64,000 nt of DNA. It comes from Paenibacillus taichungensis. GTDB taxonomy: Bacteria; Bacillota; Bacilli; Paenibacillales; Paenibacillaceae. Made by a program: the position numbers and the translations under genes. Below, one piece after another: positions 38,597 to 48,106 of this stretch. The notes under the pieces were generated by a model, which saw only the letters and a program-made list of their open reading frames with translations, did no database searches and had not been told where the DNA came from. Location of the stretch: assembly GCF_003287275.1 (NCBI RefSeq), contig NZ_QEVW01000014.1:62001-126000 (forward strand), given 5' to 3'. Each line of letters begins with the position of its first letter. The stretch's first letter is position 1.

Positions 38597-39349
38597 TCAC
38601 CGGGCCTCATCCGAAGCTATATTAAGGTTCTGCATAGCAAAATATCGTTTAACATCCTCAATCATCTGGTTAATATGATTCACCATTGCCGCTTCAGCCT
38701 GTTCCGGGGAGCCCGCTGCTACTGCCTCCAGAATCCGCTGATGGTCCACAACCAGTTCACTTCCTACTCTTTGCCTAATATAGGCTGTTTCCAGGAAATC
38801 ACGGCTTGTCTCCCAGACCAGTTCAACCGCATGCAGCAGAATCTGGTTTTGAGCCGCATAAGCCAGCAGCCTGTGAAATTCCCGGTCCTCCTCGTAAGGA
38901 ATAATATTCTGGGAAAGCAATTGATGCTGTGTAGCGATAGAGGCTTCCAGTAGCAATATGTATTCTTTTGAGGCTCGTTGTGCTGCAAGGGAAGCAATTT
39001 CCCGTTCCAGAGCCCTTCTGGCTACAAGGACATCGAGCAGAGCCTTTTCACCGGAATGGTTCAGCATCTGAATGAGCTGGGAATTCACACTTTTTTGCTG
39101 TAAATCCTTCTCCAGAATCTTGATTCGCTCCAGCCCTTGTTCGGTCAGAACCCTTCCCTTCCGTCCCTCCAGTATCGTGAAACCTTCAACGTCCATCTCC
39201 ATAAGTCTTCTTCCGATTGTAGCCTGACTTAGACCATACGTTTTGCCCAGGGTATGAACCAACGTGCTGGCCCCGATGGGAGCGCTCGCGTCCCGAAGCT
39301 GCTTCAGCAGTTCGTATTCCAACTCCAATTCGTTTAGCTCAGGACCCAC
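38597..39349 (-). CDS. FCD-domain regulator with unusual winged-helix DNA-binding domain
   Basis: The C-terminal half (about residues 100-240) is an FCD sensor domain (VLVARRALEREIASLAA, EDREFHRLLA, VDHQRILEAV). The N-terminal domain is not a GntR wing. It resembles the winged helix of NrpR/RNase R-type proteins: LLKQLRDASAPIGASTLV, then YGLSQATIGRRLMEMDVEGF. I prefer GTG 39349, which has AGGAG eight bases before it, over the GTG three codons upstream. It heads the hydantoinase operon 16 bases ahead of hyuA and likely regulates it. Confidence 0.82.
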   Translation of the reverse strand: MGPELNELELEYELLKQLRDASAPIGASTLVHTLGKTYGLSQATIGRRLMEMDVEGFTILEGRKGRVLTEQGLERIKILEKDLQQKSVNSQLIQMLNHSGEKALLDVLVARRALEREIASLAAQRASKEYILLLEASIATQHQLLSQNIIPYEEDREFHRLLAYAAQNQILLHAVELVWETSRDFLETAYIRQRVGSELVVDHQRILEAVAAGSPEQAEAAMVNHINQMIEDVKRYFAMQNLNIASDEAR

Positions 39350-39416
39350 TAAATTCACTCCTCATATATATATAATTGTATTTCTTTTTTGTTGTTACTC
39401 ACTGATGATTAACGAA

Positions 39417-39445
39417 AGTATAACTTCAATCGACAATAATTTCAA
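39417..39445 (-). promoter_or_regulatory. sigma-A promoter of the hydantoinase operon
   Basis: The minus strand has TTGAAA and TATACT separated by exactly 17 bases, about 68 bases before the regulator start. The flanking 39360-39500 is AT-rich and holds no gene. Confidence 0.65.
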
Positions 39446-39506
39446 TAATTCTTACCTAATTACTATGTATTATTTTTTCCGACCATGTACTCCCCGTTTG
39501 ATCCAA

Positions 39507-39573
39507 AATAAAAAAAGAGCAATTCACATCCTGTATCCCAGATTTTTTTCTGGAGGACGTAATCTGCTCTTTG
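39507..39573 (-). terminator. long-stem terminator after the fucose operon
   Basis: On the minus strand AAAGAGCAGATT pairs with AATTGCTCTTT and CCAGA with TCTGG nearer the tip, followed by TTTTTTTATTT. It ends the isomerase-kinase-aldolase unit. Confidence 0.8.
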
Positions 39574-39613
39574 TTGAGATAACCTTAAACTTCGTTTAAT
39601 TATAAATATTCAT

Positions 39614-40276
39614 TTACGACTTGAGTTGTTGCAGTAGTTGTACACGGTAGGCTTCACTTTCAAGAGATTGGATTTCCTTGTATTCTTCCGCGGTAAGTAC
39701 TTTAGGCTCCCCTGCAGCCTTGGCGATCATGTACACCTTGGCGCTTTCCTCAACCACTTGAGTGCGGTAGTAGGCTTCACGCAGGTTTTTACCTGTCGTG
39801 ACCAATCCGTGGTTAACCAGAATAAGCGCTGTGTGTTCTTCAACCTTGGCAGCCACCGCATCAGCAAGAAGTTTGGTTGTGGGCAGAACATAAGGGACAA
39901 AGCCAATATCTCCCACCAGTGCCGACTGATCAGGGAACAAATGAGGCAATTCATCGAAAACAAGACTCAGGGCAATGGTGTATGCCGGATGTGTATGCAC
40001 AATGGCTTGAATGTCAGGATTGACCCGATAGCTATACAGATGCATCAACACCTCGGAGGAAGGGCGTGTCGATCCGGCACGTGTATCTCCTGTCGCAATA
40101 TCAATCGCGATCCATTCGTCAGGCTCCAGATCCTCTAGTGCGTATCCACTCGGCGAAAGAAGCATCGTTCCTTCAAAACGTGCGCTCAGATTTCCCCCAG
40201 GTCCAACCACTAGTCCTTGAGCAACCGCTCTGCGGGCATATTTGGTCAACTCTTCCCTTACCTGTTGTTCAGACAT
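39614..40276 (-). CDS. fucA: Class II sugar-phosphate aldolase, FucA-type
   Basis: The 220-residue zinc aldolase has the phosphate-binding GPGGNLSAR, the acid SSE and the zinc histidines VHTHPAY and NHGLV. The family cleaves L-fuculose-, L-rhamnulose- or L-ribulose-phosphates. Context with a FucI-like isomerase and a FGGY kinase points to L-fuculose-1-phosphate, giving lactaldehyde and dihydroxyacetone phosphate. ATG 40276 follows AAAGGAG; the in-frame codons upstream overlap the kinase stop. Confidence 0.82.
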   Translation of the reverse strand: MSEQQVREELTKYARRAVAQGLVVGPGGNLSARFEGTMLLSPSGYALEDLEPDEWIAIDIATGDTRAGSTRPSSEVLMHLYSYRVNPDIQAIVHTHPAYTIALSLVFDELPHLFPDQSALVGDIGFVPYVLPTTKLLADAVAAKVEEHTALILVNHGLVTTGKNLREAYYRTQVVEESAKVYMIAKAAGEPKVLTAEEYKEIQSLESEAYRVQLLQQLKS

Positions 40277-40329
40277 GTTCTGCTCCACTCCTTTGATTTT
40301 TCTTTTTAAGCAATTTACAAAATGCTTAT

Positions 40330-41832
40330 CTAATTGGTTTTGCTTGCCAATGTTTGATTCAAGTTTTGGTATCTTACGTAGGCTTCCTGCCACTTTGCGC
40401 TATCTTCTGGCTCATAGGTTTCGGGAGAAAAGGAAGAAGCCATAACTTCTCGCACCTCGGACAAGCTGCTCACTTCGCCATGTGCCAGGAATTGCAGCAT
40501 GCAATTTCCGGCTGAAGTTGCCTCGGCAGGACCCGCTATCACCGGAATCCCTGCTGCATTCGCCGTAAATTGGCACAATAAGCGATTATGCACACCACCA
40601 CCGACCATATGAATCACCCGTGGCCGGGTGCCTGTAACTAGCTCCAGTTCATCTAAAGTCTGCCTGAACTCCAGTGCCAAACTTTCGAGAATGCAACGCA
40701 CAATGGCTCCGGTCGTTTCGGGTATTGCTTGCCCGCTGGCACTGCACTGTTGCCGGATTCGCAATGGCATGTCACCAGGAGCCAAATACACTCCATCACC
40801 GGGCAATACATAACATTGATGTGCGGTTGCCGAAGCAGCGAGTTGGACCAATTCCTCATGGGTAAAACGTTGATTCTCCCGTTCCCACTGCCGTTTGCAC
40901 TCCTGCAATAACCACAGGCCTGAGCGATTCTTCAAGGTTCGCACTTTGCCATTTACCGTGCCCTCATTGGTAAACCCTAGTTGAAGGCTACGATTATCCA
41001 ATACAGGACGTTCGCGTTCCACCCCCATGAGTGACCAGGTACCACAACTAATAAAGGCAAATTCCGAATCTGTCGCAGGAATGGCTGCTAATGCAGAAGC
41101 TGTATCATGTGAACCTACAGATATCACTTGCATCGGTCCAGTCTTCAACTCTGCACACAAGTCATCCGTTAACTGCCCCAGTACCGTGCCTGGTTGTACG
41201 AGAGGTGGAAATAACGTCTCCGGAATACCCAGTCGCCCAATCAATTGTTCATTCCAACGGACCTCTCCGGCATGCAATAGTCCGCTTGTACTGGCAATTG
41301 TGTACTCGCAGGCCTGCTGACCAGATAGATAATAGTTAAATAAATCTGGCATCAATAACATGCGTACATCTGGCCGCAAACCTTCCGAGTGCTCACGCAC
41401 ACTTCCAAGCAGTTGAAATACGGTGTTTATTTGTTGTGGCAAGACACCGGACATGGAATATAGCTCTTCTTCATTTACCATGCGCAGGGCTTCTTCCATC
41501 CACTTCGCATTACGTGATTCCCGGTAATGGCGGGGATTGAAGCATAATCTTCCCTCTCCGTCCACTAATCCATAGTCGACTCCCCACGTATCCACAGCAA
41601 TGGAACGGACTGGTTGGGAGATGCCTTGCATGCCCTTTGCAATCCCTTGTTTCAGTTCGTGGAAAAGTCGCAGGAAATCCCAGTACAATCCATCCCCCAG
41701 GAGTACAGGATCGTTACTGAATCGATGCACTTCCTCTAACGAAAGCTTGCTCCCGTCAAAAGTCCCACGGACCACTCGGCCGCTCCCGGCGCCGTAATCG
41801 GCAGCAAGCACATGTGTTGCTTGAGTTCCCAT
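40330..41832 (-). CDS. fucK: FGGY sugar kinase (L-fuculokinase/rhamnulokinase type)
   Basis: The 500-residue kinase has the ATP-binding DYGAGSGRVVRG start, AVDTWGVDYGL and the C-terminal HMVGGGVHNRLLCQF. The sequence as such resembles rhamnulokinase RhaB. The gene order isomerase-kinase-aldolase, with an isomerase that is clearly of the fucose type, makes L-fuculose the likely substrate. It is 42 bases downstream of the isomerase. Confidence 0.82.
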   Translation of the reverse strand: MGTQATHVLAADYGAGSGRVVRGTFDGSKLSLEEVHRFSNDPVLLGDGLYWDFLRLFHELKQGIAKGMQGISQPVRSIAVDTWGVDYGLVDGEGRLCFNPRHYRESRNAKWMEEALRMVNEEELYSMSGVLPQQINTVFQLLGSVREHSEGLRPDVRMLLMPDLFNYYLSGQQACEYTIASTSGLLHAGEVRWNEQLIGRLGIPETLFPPLVQPGTVLGQLTDDLCAELKTGPMQVISVGSHDTASALAAIPATDSEFAFISCGTWSLMGVERERPVLDNRSLQLGFTNEGTVNGKVRTLKNRSGLWLLQECKRQWERENQRFTHEELVQLAASATAHQCYVLPGDGVYLAPGDMPLRIRQQCSASGQAIPETTGAIVRCILESLALEFRQTLDELELVTGTRPRVIHMVGGGVHNRLLCQFTANAAGIPVIAGPAEATSAGNCMLQFLAHGEVSSLSEVREVMASSFSPETYEPEDSAKWQEAYVRYQNLNQTLASKTN

Positions 41833-41873
41833 CTCTCATGCCTCCTTCGCTTCCGCGACAAGCCGTTTGGATG

Positions 41874-43664
41874 TTAACGATACAACGGTCCAAAGACGCT
41901 GCATGCGCGGTAATCGGCACTCTCCGGTTCACTTGTGCCGAACAGTCCCCAAGCACGTGGACGGAAAATCTCGGATTCCGGTACATTATGCATACTCACC
42001 GGGATACGAAGCATGGAGGCCAGTGTCAGCAAATCCGCTCCGATATGTCCATAAGAGATCGAGCCATGGTTCGCGCCCCATTGATTCATCACTTCATAGA
42101 CCGAAGTAAAAGCCCCTGATCCCGTCAGAACAGGTGCAAACCAGGTGGATGGCCATGTCGGATCTGTCCGTTGATCCAGCGTATCATGCACATCCTCAGG
42201 CAGATCGACGGTGTAACCTTGAGCCACTTGCAGTACCGGACCTAGTCCTTTGACCAAATTGAGACGTGTCATCGTAACAGGCATGCCGCCCTTGGTCAGG
42301 AAATCAGCGGAATAGCCGCCGCCCCGGAAATATTCTACGGATGCCGGCCGCCATGAGGTGGCTTTCAGGCAGTCTTGAACATCTTCGTCTGTAATTTCCC
42401 AGAAAGGCTTGAGCACAGGCTCACCTGCTCTTGATTGTTGCCCTGTACCATCCAAAGCAGCTGAACCGGAGTTGATCAAATGCAGAATACCATCTTTTGC
42501 ATTTCCTTCCAACTGGTGCCCTGTCACGCGTTTTACTGAATCCGGGCTCCAATAGGTGCGTACATCTGCGAAGATCTGCGCGGTATGTGTAAGTAGGGAA
42601 CCAAATAACATCGACACACCATTCAGACTGTCATTCTCTGTTGCCACCAGATAAGGAGAGCGTTTGCCGTTCCAGTCAAAGGAAGAATTCAGGATGGATT
42701 CCAGAAAATCTCCGTTGGGTGAATGATCCGTCCACTGTCGTTGTCCCTGAAACCCGGAGACAATCGCGTGATGGCCCATGGATTCCTCAGTGAATCCCAG
42801 CTCCGCCAGCTTCGGATTGCCTGCCATCAGGTCACGTACGATCTGCGTCATTTTCACAACCGTTTCCCATTCATACTCTTTACGTTTGCGATCTGTCTGC
42901 AGATGGGCAGGATTATTATCCGCTCCTTCACTACAGTTCTCCTTCACCCAAGCTAGCGCCAACTTATACTCCTCAGGATCATAGATTTCTTCTTCTATAC
43001 GACGAGTCAGTTCACTCATATCCACATATTCGTTCCGCATGCCCAGATACTCCTGGAAAAAGGAATCGTTCACGATGGAGCCGGCAATACCCATGGATAC
43101 CGAGCCGATGGACAGATAAGCACGTCCCTTCATGGTTGCAGCGGCAAGACCCGCACGGCTGAAGCGCAGCAATTTCTCGCGAACGTCATCAGGAATCGTC
43201 GTATCTCCACCATCCTGAACATCCTCGCCATAGATACCAAAAGCGGGAATCCCCTTCTGTGCATGTGCTGAAAGTACTGCTGCCAGATATACTGCACCCG
43301 GACGTTCAGTTCCGTTAAAACCCCAAATCGCCGTTGGAATGGATGGAGACATATCCATCGTTTCGGTTCCATAACACCAGCAAGGTGTAACTGTAATGGT
43401 CACACCCACATTGGAGCGACTGAATAGCTCCGCTGCTGCCGCTGCTTCGTTCACCCCGCCAATACAGGACTCGGCAACGACGCATTCTACCGGCGAACCA
43501 TCGGGATACCGAAGTTCTGCTGCGAGCAGCTGAGCAACGGAAGTTGCCATGCGCATCGTCTGCTCTTCCAATGATTCACGAACGCCCTTGCGTCTGCCGT
43601 CAATTGTGGGACGAATACCAATCTTGGGAAATGCCTGTTTATAACGATAATCCTGATGTGTCAT
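41874..43664 (-). CDS. fucI: L-fucose isomerase
   Basis: The 596-residue protein matches the L-fucose/L-arabinose isomerase FucI family in length (about 590) and start ([20 protein letters not shown]), with the middle [11 protein letters not shown] and the C-terminal region [11 protein letters not shown]. It isomerises L-fucose or D-arabinose to the ketose. ATG 43664 follows AAGGAGG. It begins the operon, controlled from the 412-base gap upstream. Confidence 0.92.
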   Translation of the reverse strand: MTHQDYRYKQAFPKIGIRPTIDGRRKGVRESLEEQTMRMATSVAQLLAAELRYPDGSPVECVVAESCIGGVNEAAAAAELFSRSNVGVTITVTPCWCYGTETMDMSPSIPTAIWGFNGTERPGAVYLAAVLSAHAQKGIPAFGIYGEDVQDGGDTTIPDDVREKLLRFSRAGLAAATMKGRAYLSIGSVSMGIAGSIVNDSFFQEYLGMRNEYVDMSELTRRIEEEIYDPEEYKLALAWVKENCSEGADNNPAHLQTDRKRKEYEWETVVKMTQIVRDLMAGNPKLAELGFTEESMGHHAIVSGFQGQRQWTDHSPNGDFLESILNSSFDWNGKRSPYLVATENDSLNGVSMLFGSLLTHTAQIFADVRTYWSPDSVKRVTGHQLEGNAKDGILHLINSGSAALDGTGQQSRAGEPVLKPFWEITDEDVQDCLKATSWRPASVEYFRGGGYSADFLTKGGMPVTMTRLNLVKGLGPVLQVAQGYTVDLPEDVHDTLDQRTDPTWPSTWFAPVLTGSGAFTSVYEVMNQWGANHGSISYGHIGADLLTLASMLRIPVSMHNVPESEIFRPRAWGLFGTSEPESADYRACSVFGPLYR

Positions 43665-43830
43665 ACTAAAACGTCCTCCTTCAATGGTTTCATAGAATAG
43701 GTACGAATTACTTGTGACTTGTCTCTGTGTAGTTTGTTAAGGCAGATTAGGGATTCTGTTCCTTCTGTTCACCGATACCCGAGGTAACACACTACCATTT
43801 CATGCCAATGGTCAATTCTTTTTCTTGTAA

Positions 43831-43844
43831 TGAATGCGTTTACA
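43831..43844. promoter_or_regulatory. cre-like CcpA site ahead of fucI
   Basis: The minus strand reads TGTAAACGCATTCA, matching the cre consensus at 13 of 14 positions, 167 bases before fucI. The rest of 43665-44076 is AT-rich and holds no gene apart from the LacI operator below. Confidence 0.6.
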
Positions 43845-43976
43845 AATATTTATTTTAAAAAAAACGCTCTATTATTATTGGCTCCGTTCTACTGCCCTGT
43901 TATGAAGTATGAAGGAAGCGATGTGAGCAAAAATGAAGAGCGGTTAGACTGAAATAAATCAACTTTTTTTGTGATC

Positions 43977-43994
43977 AGGGTTATCGGTAACCCT
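43977..43994. promoter_or_regulatory. LacI-type operator between fucI and its regulator
   Basis: The arms AGGGTTATC and GGTAACCCT are centred on CG and pair at 8 of 9 positions, typical of LacI-family sites. It lies 83 bases before the LacI-type gene. A looser relative sharing TATCGGT is at 43765-43782, nearer fucI. Confidence 0.6.
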
Positions 43995-44076
43995 AAGATA
44001 GCATGAGCCTATGTTGCTGTCAATCGGCATTATCCTATAGAATGGAAAGACTATGTTGCGGAAAGGTTAGATCCTA

Positions 44077-45087
44077 TTGATTACCATTTATGATATTGCC
44101 AAAAAAGCCAACGTCTCCGCTATGACTGTCTCCAAAGTCATTAATCAAACAGGCCGCATCAGCCCGGCGACGCGCGAGCGTGTACAACAGGTCATCGAAG
44201 AACTTGGTTACATACCCAACTCGAATGCGCGCAGTCTTGTCCTGCAACGAACTCAGATGCTGTCATTGTTGATTACGGATATTACCAACCCCTTCTATAC
44301 TACGCTGGCCCGAGGAGCGGAGGACGCTGCCAATCTGCGTGGTTACCGCCTTTTGTTCAGCAATAGCGACGAGGATTATGACAAGGAAAAAAATTATGTG
44401 GAAACCATTCTGTCTACCCGGGTCGATGGTGTATTGTTTGCACCTGCAGGGGACCGCTCGCTGAATCACTTGAAGCAGTTGCAAGAACGTAACATTCCGT
44501 TTGTTATTTTGGACCGTACTGTCCCGGGAATCACATCCGACGTTATCGCTGGGGACAGCCGAGATGGGGCGCTTCAATTGATTCGATATCTGAGGAATCT
44601 GGGACATCGCTGCATTGCTCTGGTTAATGGTTCTTCCGAGGTTTCGACAGCGCGGCTGCGAGAAGAAGGATACATGGAGGGAATCCGGGAAGCTGACCTG
44701 CCCTTTGATGAAGATTTAATCCTTCGAACAGGCTACCGGGATTTCAGCGATGAAGTGGGTATCGATAGTTTGCTTGCACATGAGCACAAACCCACAGCCA
44801 TATTTGCAGCAAACAACATGCTCGCCATTGGCGTCATTCGACTTTTACGTAAACGGGGGCTGCGTGTGCCTGAAGATATCTCGGTCGTCTGTTTTGATGA
44901 TCTCGATCTGGCTTCTGCCTTTGATCCCTTTCTCACGGTTGCTGCACAGCCTGCCTATGATTTCGGTGCAATCGGCATGCAGATGCTGATTGACCGAATT
45001 GAAGGTAAGGCTCCTGAGGAACCACAGACCGTCATTATGCCATCTGAGCTGCGTATTCGCGCTTCGGCCTCTGTACCTTGCGAATAA
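44077..45087 (+). CDS. LacI-family regulator of the fucose operon
   Basis: The 336-residue repressor has the LacI headpiece (ITIYDIAKKANVSAMTVSKV), hinge helix NARSLVLQRT and periplasmic-binding-protein-like domain (FDDLDLASAFDPFLTV). The start is TTG 44077, ten bases after AAAGG; the only upstream ATG in frame is followed by a stop. It is divergent from fucI across an operator-like palindrome. The ligand is inferred to be fucose, fuculose or a phosphate. Confidence 0.9.
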   Translation: MITIYDIAKKANVSAMTVSKVINQTGRISPATRERVQQVIEELGYIPNSNARSLVLQRTQMLSLLITDITNPFYTTLARGAEDAANLRGYRLLFSNSDEDYDKEKNYVETILSTRVDGVLFAPAGDRSLNHLKQLQERNIPFVILDRTVPGITSDVIAGDSRDGALQLIRYLRNLGHRCIALVNGSSEVSTARLREEGYMEGIREADLPFDEDLILRTGYRDFSDEVGIDSLLAHEHKPTAIFAANNMLAIGVIRLLRKRGLRVPEDISVVCFDDLDLASAFDPFLTVAAQPAYDFGAIGMQMLIDRIEGKAPEEPQTVIMPSELRIRASASVPCE

Positions 45088-45150
45088 AGAGGAAAATCAT
45101 TCGAAGATCAACCCTGACTTGAGAGAAACTGTTTTGTTGAAGTAAATACA

Positions 45151-45197
45151 CAAAAAGAACGCAGCGGAGAATATCTCTCTGATTGCGTCCTTTTTTA
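45151..45197. terminator. terminator between convergent LacI and epimerase genes
   Basis: The arms AAAAAGAACGCA and TGCGTCCTTTTTT pair with one mismatch, extended by GAGA with TCTC. T and A runs on both sides make it bidirectional. Confidence 0.8.
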
Positions 45198-45223
45198 TGA
45201 AATGTACCTCTTGTATATGGAAT

Positions 45224-46117
45224 CTAGCCCTCGGATTGAAGAGCCAAAGCGACTTCCCGAACCAGACCCGGAAACCAATCCATTAATGCTTCAAACGTAT
45301 ATCCCGCCTGCTCTGCTTTGGATGTATCCATTGTCCAGGATTCCGAAATTCCAAAGGGTGACATGTCTTCTTTGATCGTTTCGGTCAGTACCTGTGATTG
45401 CATGCCAGTTACCGTTTCGATTAGATGCATCATGGCGGAAAGTGTTATCGTCCCTTTGGACGCTGCATTTACAGGTCCTGTAATGGATGAATGTCCGAGC
45501 CAAGCGAGAAATCTCGCGGCTTCGGTGGAATTGATAAATCCAATTTCAGCATTCGGATTGGGCATGCCGATAGGTTTTCCTTTTTGCACATGTTCAATAT
45601 GAAAATGAAGTCTTCGCGTGTAATCATCAATCCCGAGTACAATTGGTATGCGCATCGCCGCCACCGGGAAATCCGCTTCCTGGAAAAACACAGCTTCCGC
45701 TAGACGTTTACCCTCGCCGTAGGAGAAATCTTCGTGGCTTCCGTATTGCACCGGGTAGGTGTACGGATCGAAATCGGCTTCGGTGAATCCCGGTTTGGGA
45801 TCTCCATATACAGAAAGTGTTGATGTCAAAATGTACCTTTCGGTACGTCCCGCAAAAGCTTCGCAAGCCGACTTCGCCGCATCCGGCGAGTAACAGATGT
45901 TGTCATAGACAATATCCCACATGTCGGTCTGTGCAACCTCGGCAAGAGATTTCGGGTCTTCACGATCCATTTTAATCCGGTTGACCTCAGGCCCAAAGTC
46001 TACATCCGTTTTGCCACGAGTTGCGACGGTGATCTGAGACTTTCCTTCCCACAGCAAATGATCAACCAGACGTTTGCCGAAGAACCGTGTCCCACCAAGT
46101 ATAAGTACTTTTTTCAT
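45224..46117 (-). CDS. NAD-dependent epimerase/dehydratase (extended SDR)
   Basis: The 297-residue protein has the nucleotide-binding start ILGGTRFFGKRLVDHL, the stretch TSTLSVYGDP and an active-site-like YGEGKR. It resembles reductases/epimerases acting on nucleotide- or simple sugars. The substrate cannot be fixed. It is co-directional with the methyltransferase and oxidoreductase genes upstream. Confidence 0.82.
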   Translation of the reverse strand: MKKVLILGGTRFFGKRLVDHLLWEGKSQITVATRGKTDVDFGPEVNRIKMDREDPKSLAEVAQTDMWDIVYDNICYSPDAAKSACEAFAGRTERYILTSTLSVYGDPKPGFTEADFDPYTYPVQYGSHEDFSYGEGKRLAEAVFFQEADFPVAAMRIPIVLGIDDYTRRLHFHIEHVQKGKPIGMPNPNAEIGFINSTEAARFLAWLGHSSITGPVNAASKGTITLSAMMHLIETVTGMQSQVLTETIKEDMSPFGISESWTMDTSKAEQAGYTFEALMDWFPGLVREVALALQSEG

Positions 46118-46202
46118 CCGATAAAACCTCCTAACCTGTTATGTTCATGCGTATCATTATTAAAACCTTCATGAATGAAGTGCTGTTGCAATTCAGGTAT
46201 TT

Positions 46203-46919
46203 TTACCGAGATTTCACAATATGGAGCATTGTGTCTGCTCCCCGCTGGAATTCGTATGAAGTTTTCTCTTCAGATGTAATATATCCGCGTTCTTCCAGTA
46301 TAGCCTTTAGTTCATCCATGTGCTCATAACGTCTCCCGGACAAGTCTACCGTAGGAAAAATCCGCAGCTCCCGCTTGGTCACACGCAACAGCTCAAAGAT
46401 TGTCTGTAGATGGAATTCCGCATCCAGGCGATCTGCATACGTAAACAGGAAATGCGCAGACAATGTCAGATCAAACTGTTCATCGGCAAAAGGTAACTCT
46501 GGCAGTACAGCAGCCTCATAAGAGTCAGGGAAACATCTCATATCCGCTACACAGTCGGTGATTGCACGTCTACGTTCTTCTTTCAAGCCATGAATCGAAC
46601 CGAAATCATCCCATCTATATTTGTCTTGTACTTGTTCCATTTGTTTCATCGTATGTTCAATATCCTGAAGTCCCTTCACTTCCAGTTGTCCGATCTCATG
46701 TTCATAAGCAATATCCGCTGCCATGGGATCTGCACCCCACTCCCGCGATTGACTACTGAATGAACAAGCCCCGCCCGGACAATCGAGAATAGACTTACCC
46801 TTAATATCTTCCACGGTCAGGTTGAACATCTTCATATATTCCTCGAAGGTTCGCCCGATAAAAATAATCTGTGCCAGCTCCAGCCCGGCTACTCTGCTCT
46901 TCTGCTCATCTCTGCTCAT
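46203..46919 (-). CDS. Class I SAM-dependent methyltransferase-like protein
   Basis: The 238-residue protein has a motif I variant (ILDCPGGACSF), an acidic strand end (AADIAYE) and the motif PFADEQFDLTLSAHFLF expected of class I SAM methyltransferases. The substrate is unknown. The start lies in a repeated GATGAGCAGA stretch. It begins 23 bases after the oxidoreductase stop and may form an operon with it. Confidence 0.78.
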   Translation of the reverse strand: MSRDEQKSRVAGLELAQIIFIGRTFEEYMKMFNLTVEDIKGKSILDCPGGACSFSSQSREWGADPMAADIAYEHEIGQLEVKGLQDIEHTMKQMEQVQDKYRWDDFGSIHGLKEERRRAITDCVADMRCFPDSYEAAVLPELPFADEQFDLTLSAHFLFTYADRLDAEFHLQTIFELLRVTKRELRIFPTVDLSGRRYEHMDELKAILEERGYITSEEKTSYEFQRGADTMLHIVKSR

Positions 46920-46942
46920 CTCGTCTCAGCTCACTTTCAGAA

Positions 46943-47923
46943 TTAATCGTTAGGAAAAACAAGACCGATCTGCTGTCGGATCTGATCCATCACCTGCATG
47001 GTAATATAGGAACGTTCATACGTGTTCATGTCCGATTCCTTTTTGCCCTGCTGAATCAGATTGACAAACTCCTCCACCTCATAATACATTGACGGATGAA
47101 TTTGTTCGGCAGTGAGTTTTTCCACCGTACCATCATTGTAGCGTATCTCTGCATGTTCGGGTGAACCAATTTTGTCAATGAGGATGCTGCCGCTTTCGCC
47201 CATAATTTCGCTTGGAACATGAGAATTGGAGATTTTGGAGTACGACACTACCGCTTCCATTTGATCATAATTCAGAATGACACTGCCTTGTCCATCTACT
47301 CCCGATTCCAGCATCATCGCCTGAGAGTGAACTTGTTTAGGCTCGCCGAACAGCGTAATTAAAGGATAGAGACAATACACCCCAAGATCCATTAACGCTC
47401 CGTTAGCAAGATCGGGTTTGAACGCATTCAGGACGATTCCTTCCTTATACTTGTCGTACCGTGAAGAGTACTGGCAGTAACTCGCAACATATTTACGTAC
47501 CGGGCCAATTTTATGTAGGTGAGATTGTACCATTTTGAACGAGGGAACAAGGGTCGATTTCATGGCCTCCATAAGCAAAACTCCATGTTCTTTCGCTGTA
47601 TCAATCATACGACGGACCTCTGCCCCATTGGCAGCCAAAGGCTTCTCGCACAGTACATGTTTGCCGTTTCTCAGAAACAACTCTGCCTGCTCGGCATGAA
47701 AGGTATTCGGTGTAGCAATGTACACGGCATCAAGACCATCACTCGTCGCCATCTCTTCCAGGTTGGTGAATCGAAGTGCAGCCTGATATTGATCTGCAAA
47801 CGCATTAGCTTTATCTTCAGTTCTTGAGTATACGGCGGTCAATTCGAATCCTTCGACTTGTGCAGCAGCCTCAAGAAGTCTCTCTGTAATCCAATTGGTA
47901 CCTACCACTCCAAAACGAACCAT
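46943..47923 (-). CDS. Gfo/Idh/MocA-family oxidoreductase
   Basis: A 326-residue NAD(P)-binding oxidoreductase with the Rossmann start (FGVVGTNWITERLL) and the lysine of CEKPL in the active site. It has a C-terminal alpha/beta domain. The family acts on sugars, inositols or trans-dihydrodiols. The substrate here is unknown. Confidence 0.88.
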   Translation of the reverse strand: MVRFGVVGTNWITERLLEAAAQVEGFELTAVYSRTEDKANAFADQYQAALRFTNLEEMATSDGLDAVYIATPNTFHAEQAELFLRNGKHVLCEKPLAANGAEVRRMIDTAKEHGVLLMEAMKSTLVPSFKMVQSHLHKIGPVRKYVASYCQYSSRYDKYKEGIVLNAFKPDLANGALMDLGVYCLYPLITLFGEPKQVHSQAMMLESGVDGQGSVILNYDQMEAVVSYSKISNSHVPSEIMGESGSILIDKIGSPEHAEIRYNDGTVEKLTAEQIHPSMYYEVEEFVNLIQQGKKESDMNTYERSYITMQVMDQIRQQIGLVFPND

Positions 47924-48081
47924 TCAATCTACCTCTTTCGTAAATAAATTTCACAATTATACAGCTTGCCATCCTGTACATTGTAGCCTATATTTCAATC
48001 AGATTGAAGGGATGTCCATTTCCAACATATTGATATCTTGCTTTTTTGTTTGAAACTTCGTGGATCTCGATAAATCAGGGG

Positions 48082-48087
48082 TATAAT
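48082..48087 (+). promoter_or_regulatory. -10 box of the adaA-radical SAM genes
   Basis: A perfect TATAAT lies about 20 bases before the preferred TTG start, with no convincing -35, as expected for a promoter needing an activator such as methylated Ada. Its last two bases are the AT of the nearby ATG 48086, which would then lie upstream of the transcript start. Confidence 0.4.
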
Positions 48088-48106
48088 GAGACTTGAGGTG
48101 ATTCTT

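Noticed and set aside
48086-48106. ATG 48086 as start of the AdaA-like gene
   Set aside because: It shares its first bases with the TATAAT -10 box, so it would precede the transcript start. TTG 48107 has a well-spaced GAGGTG.
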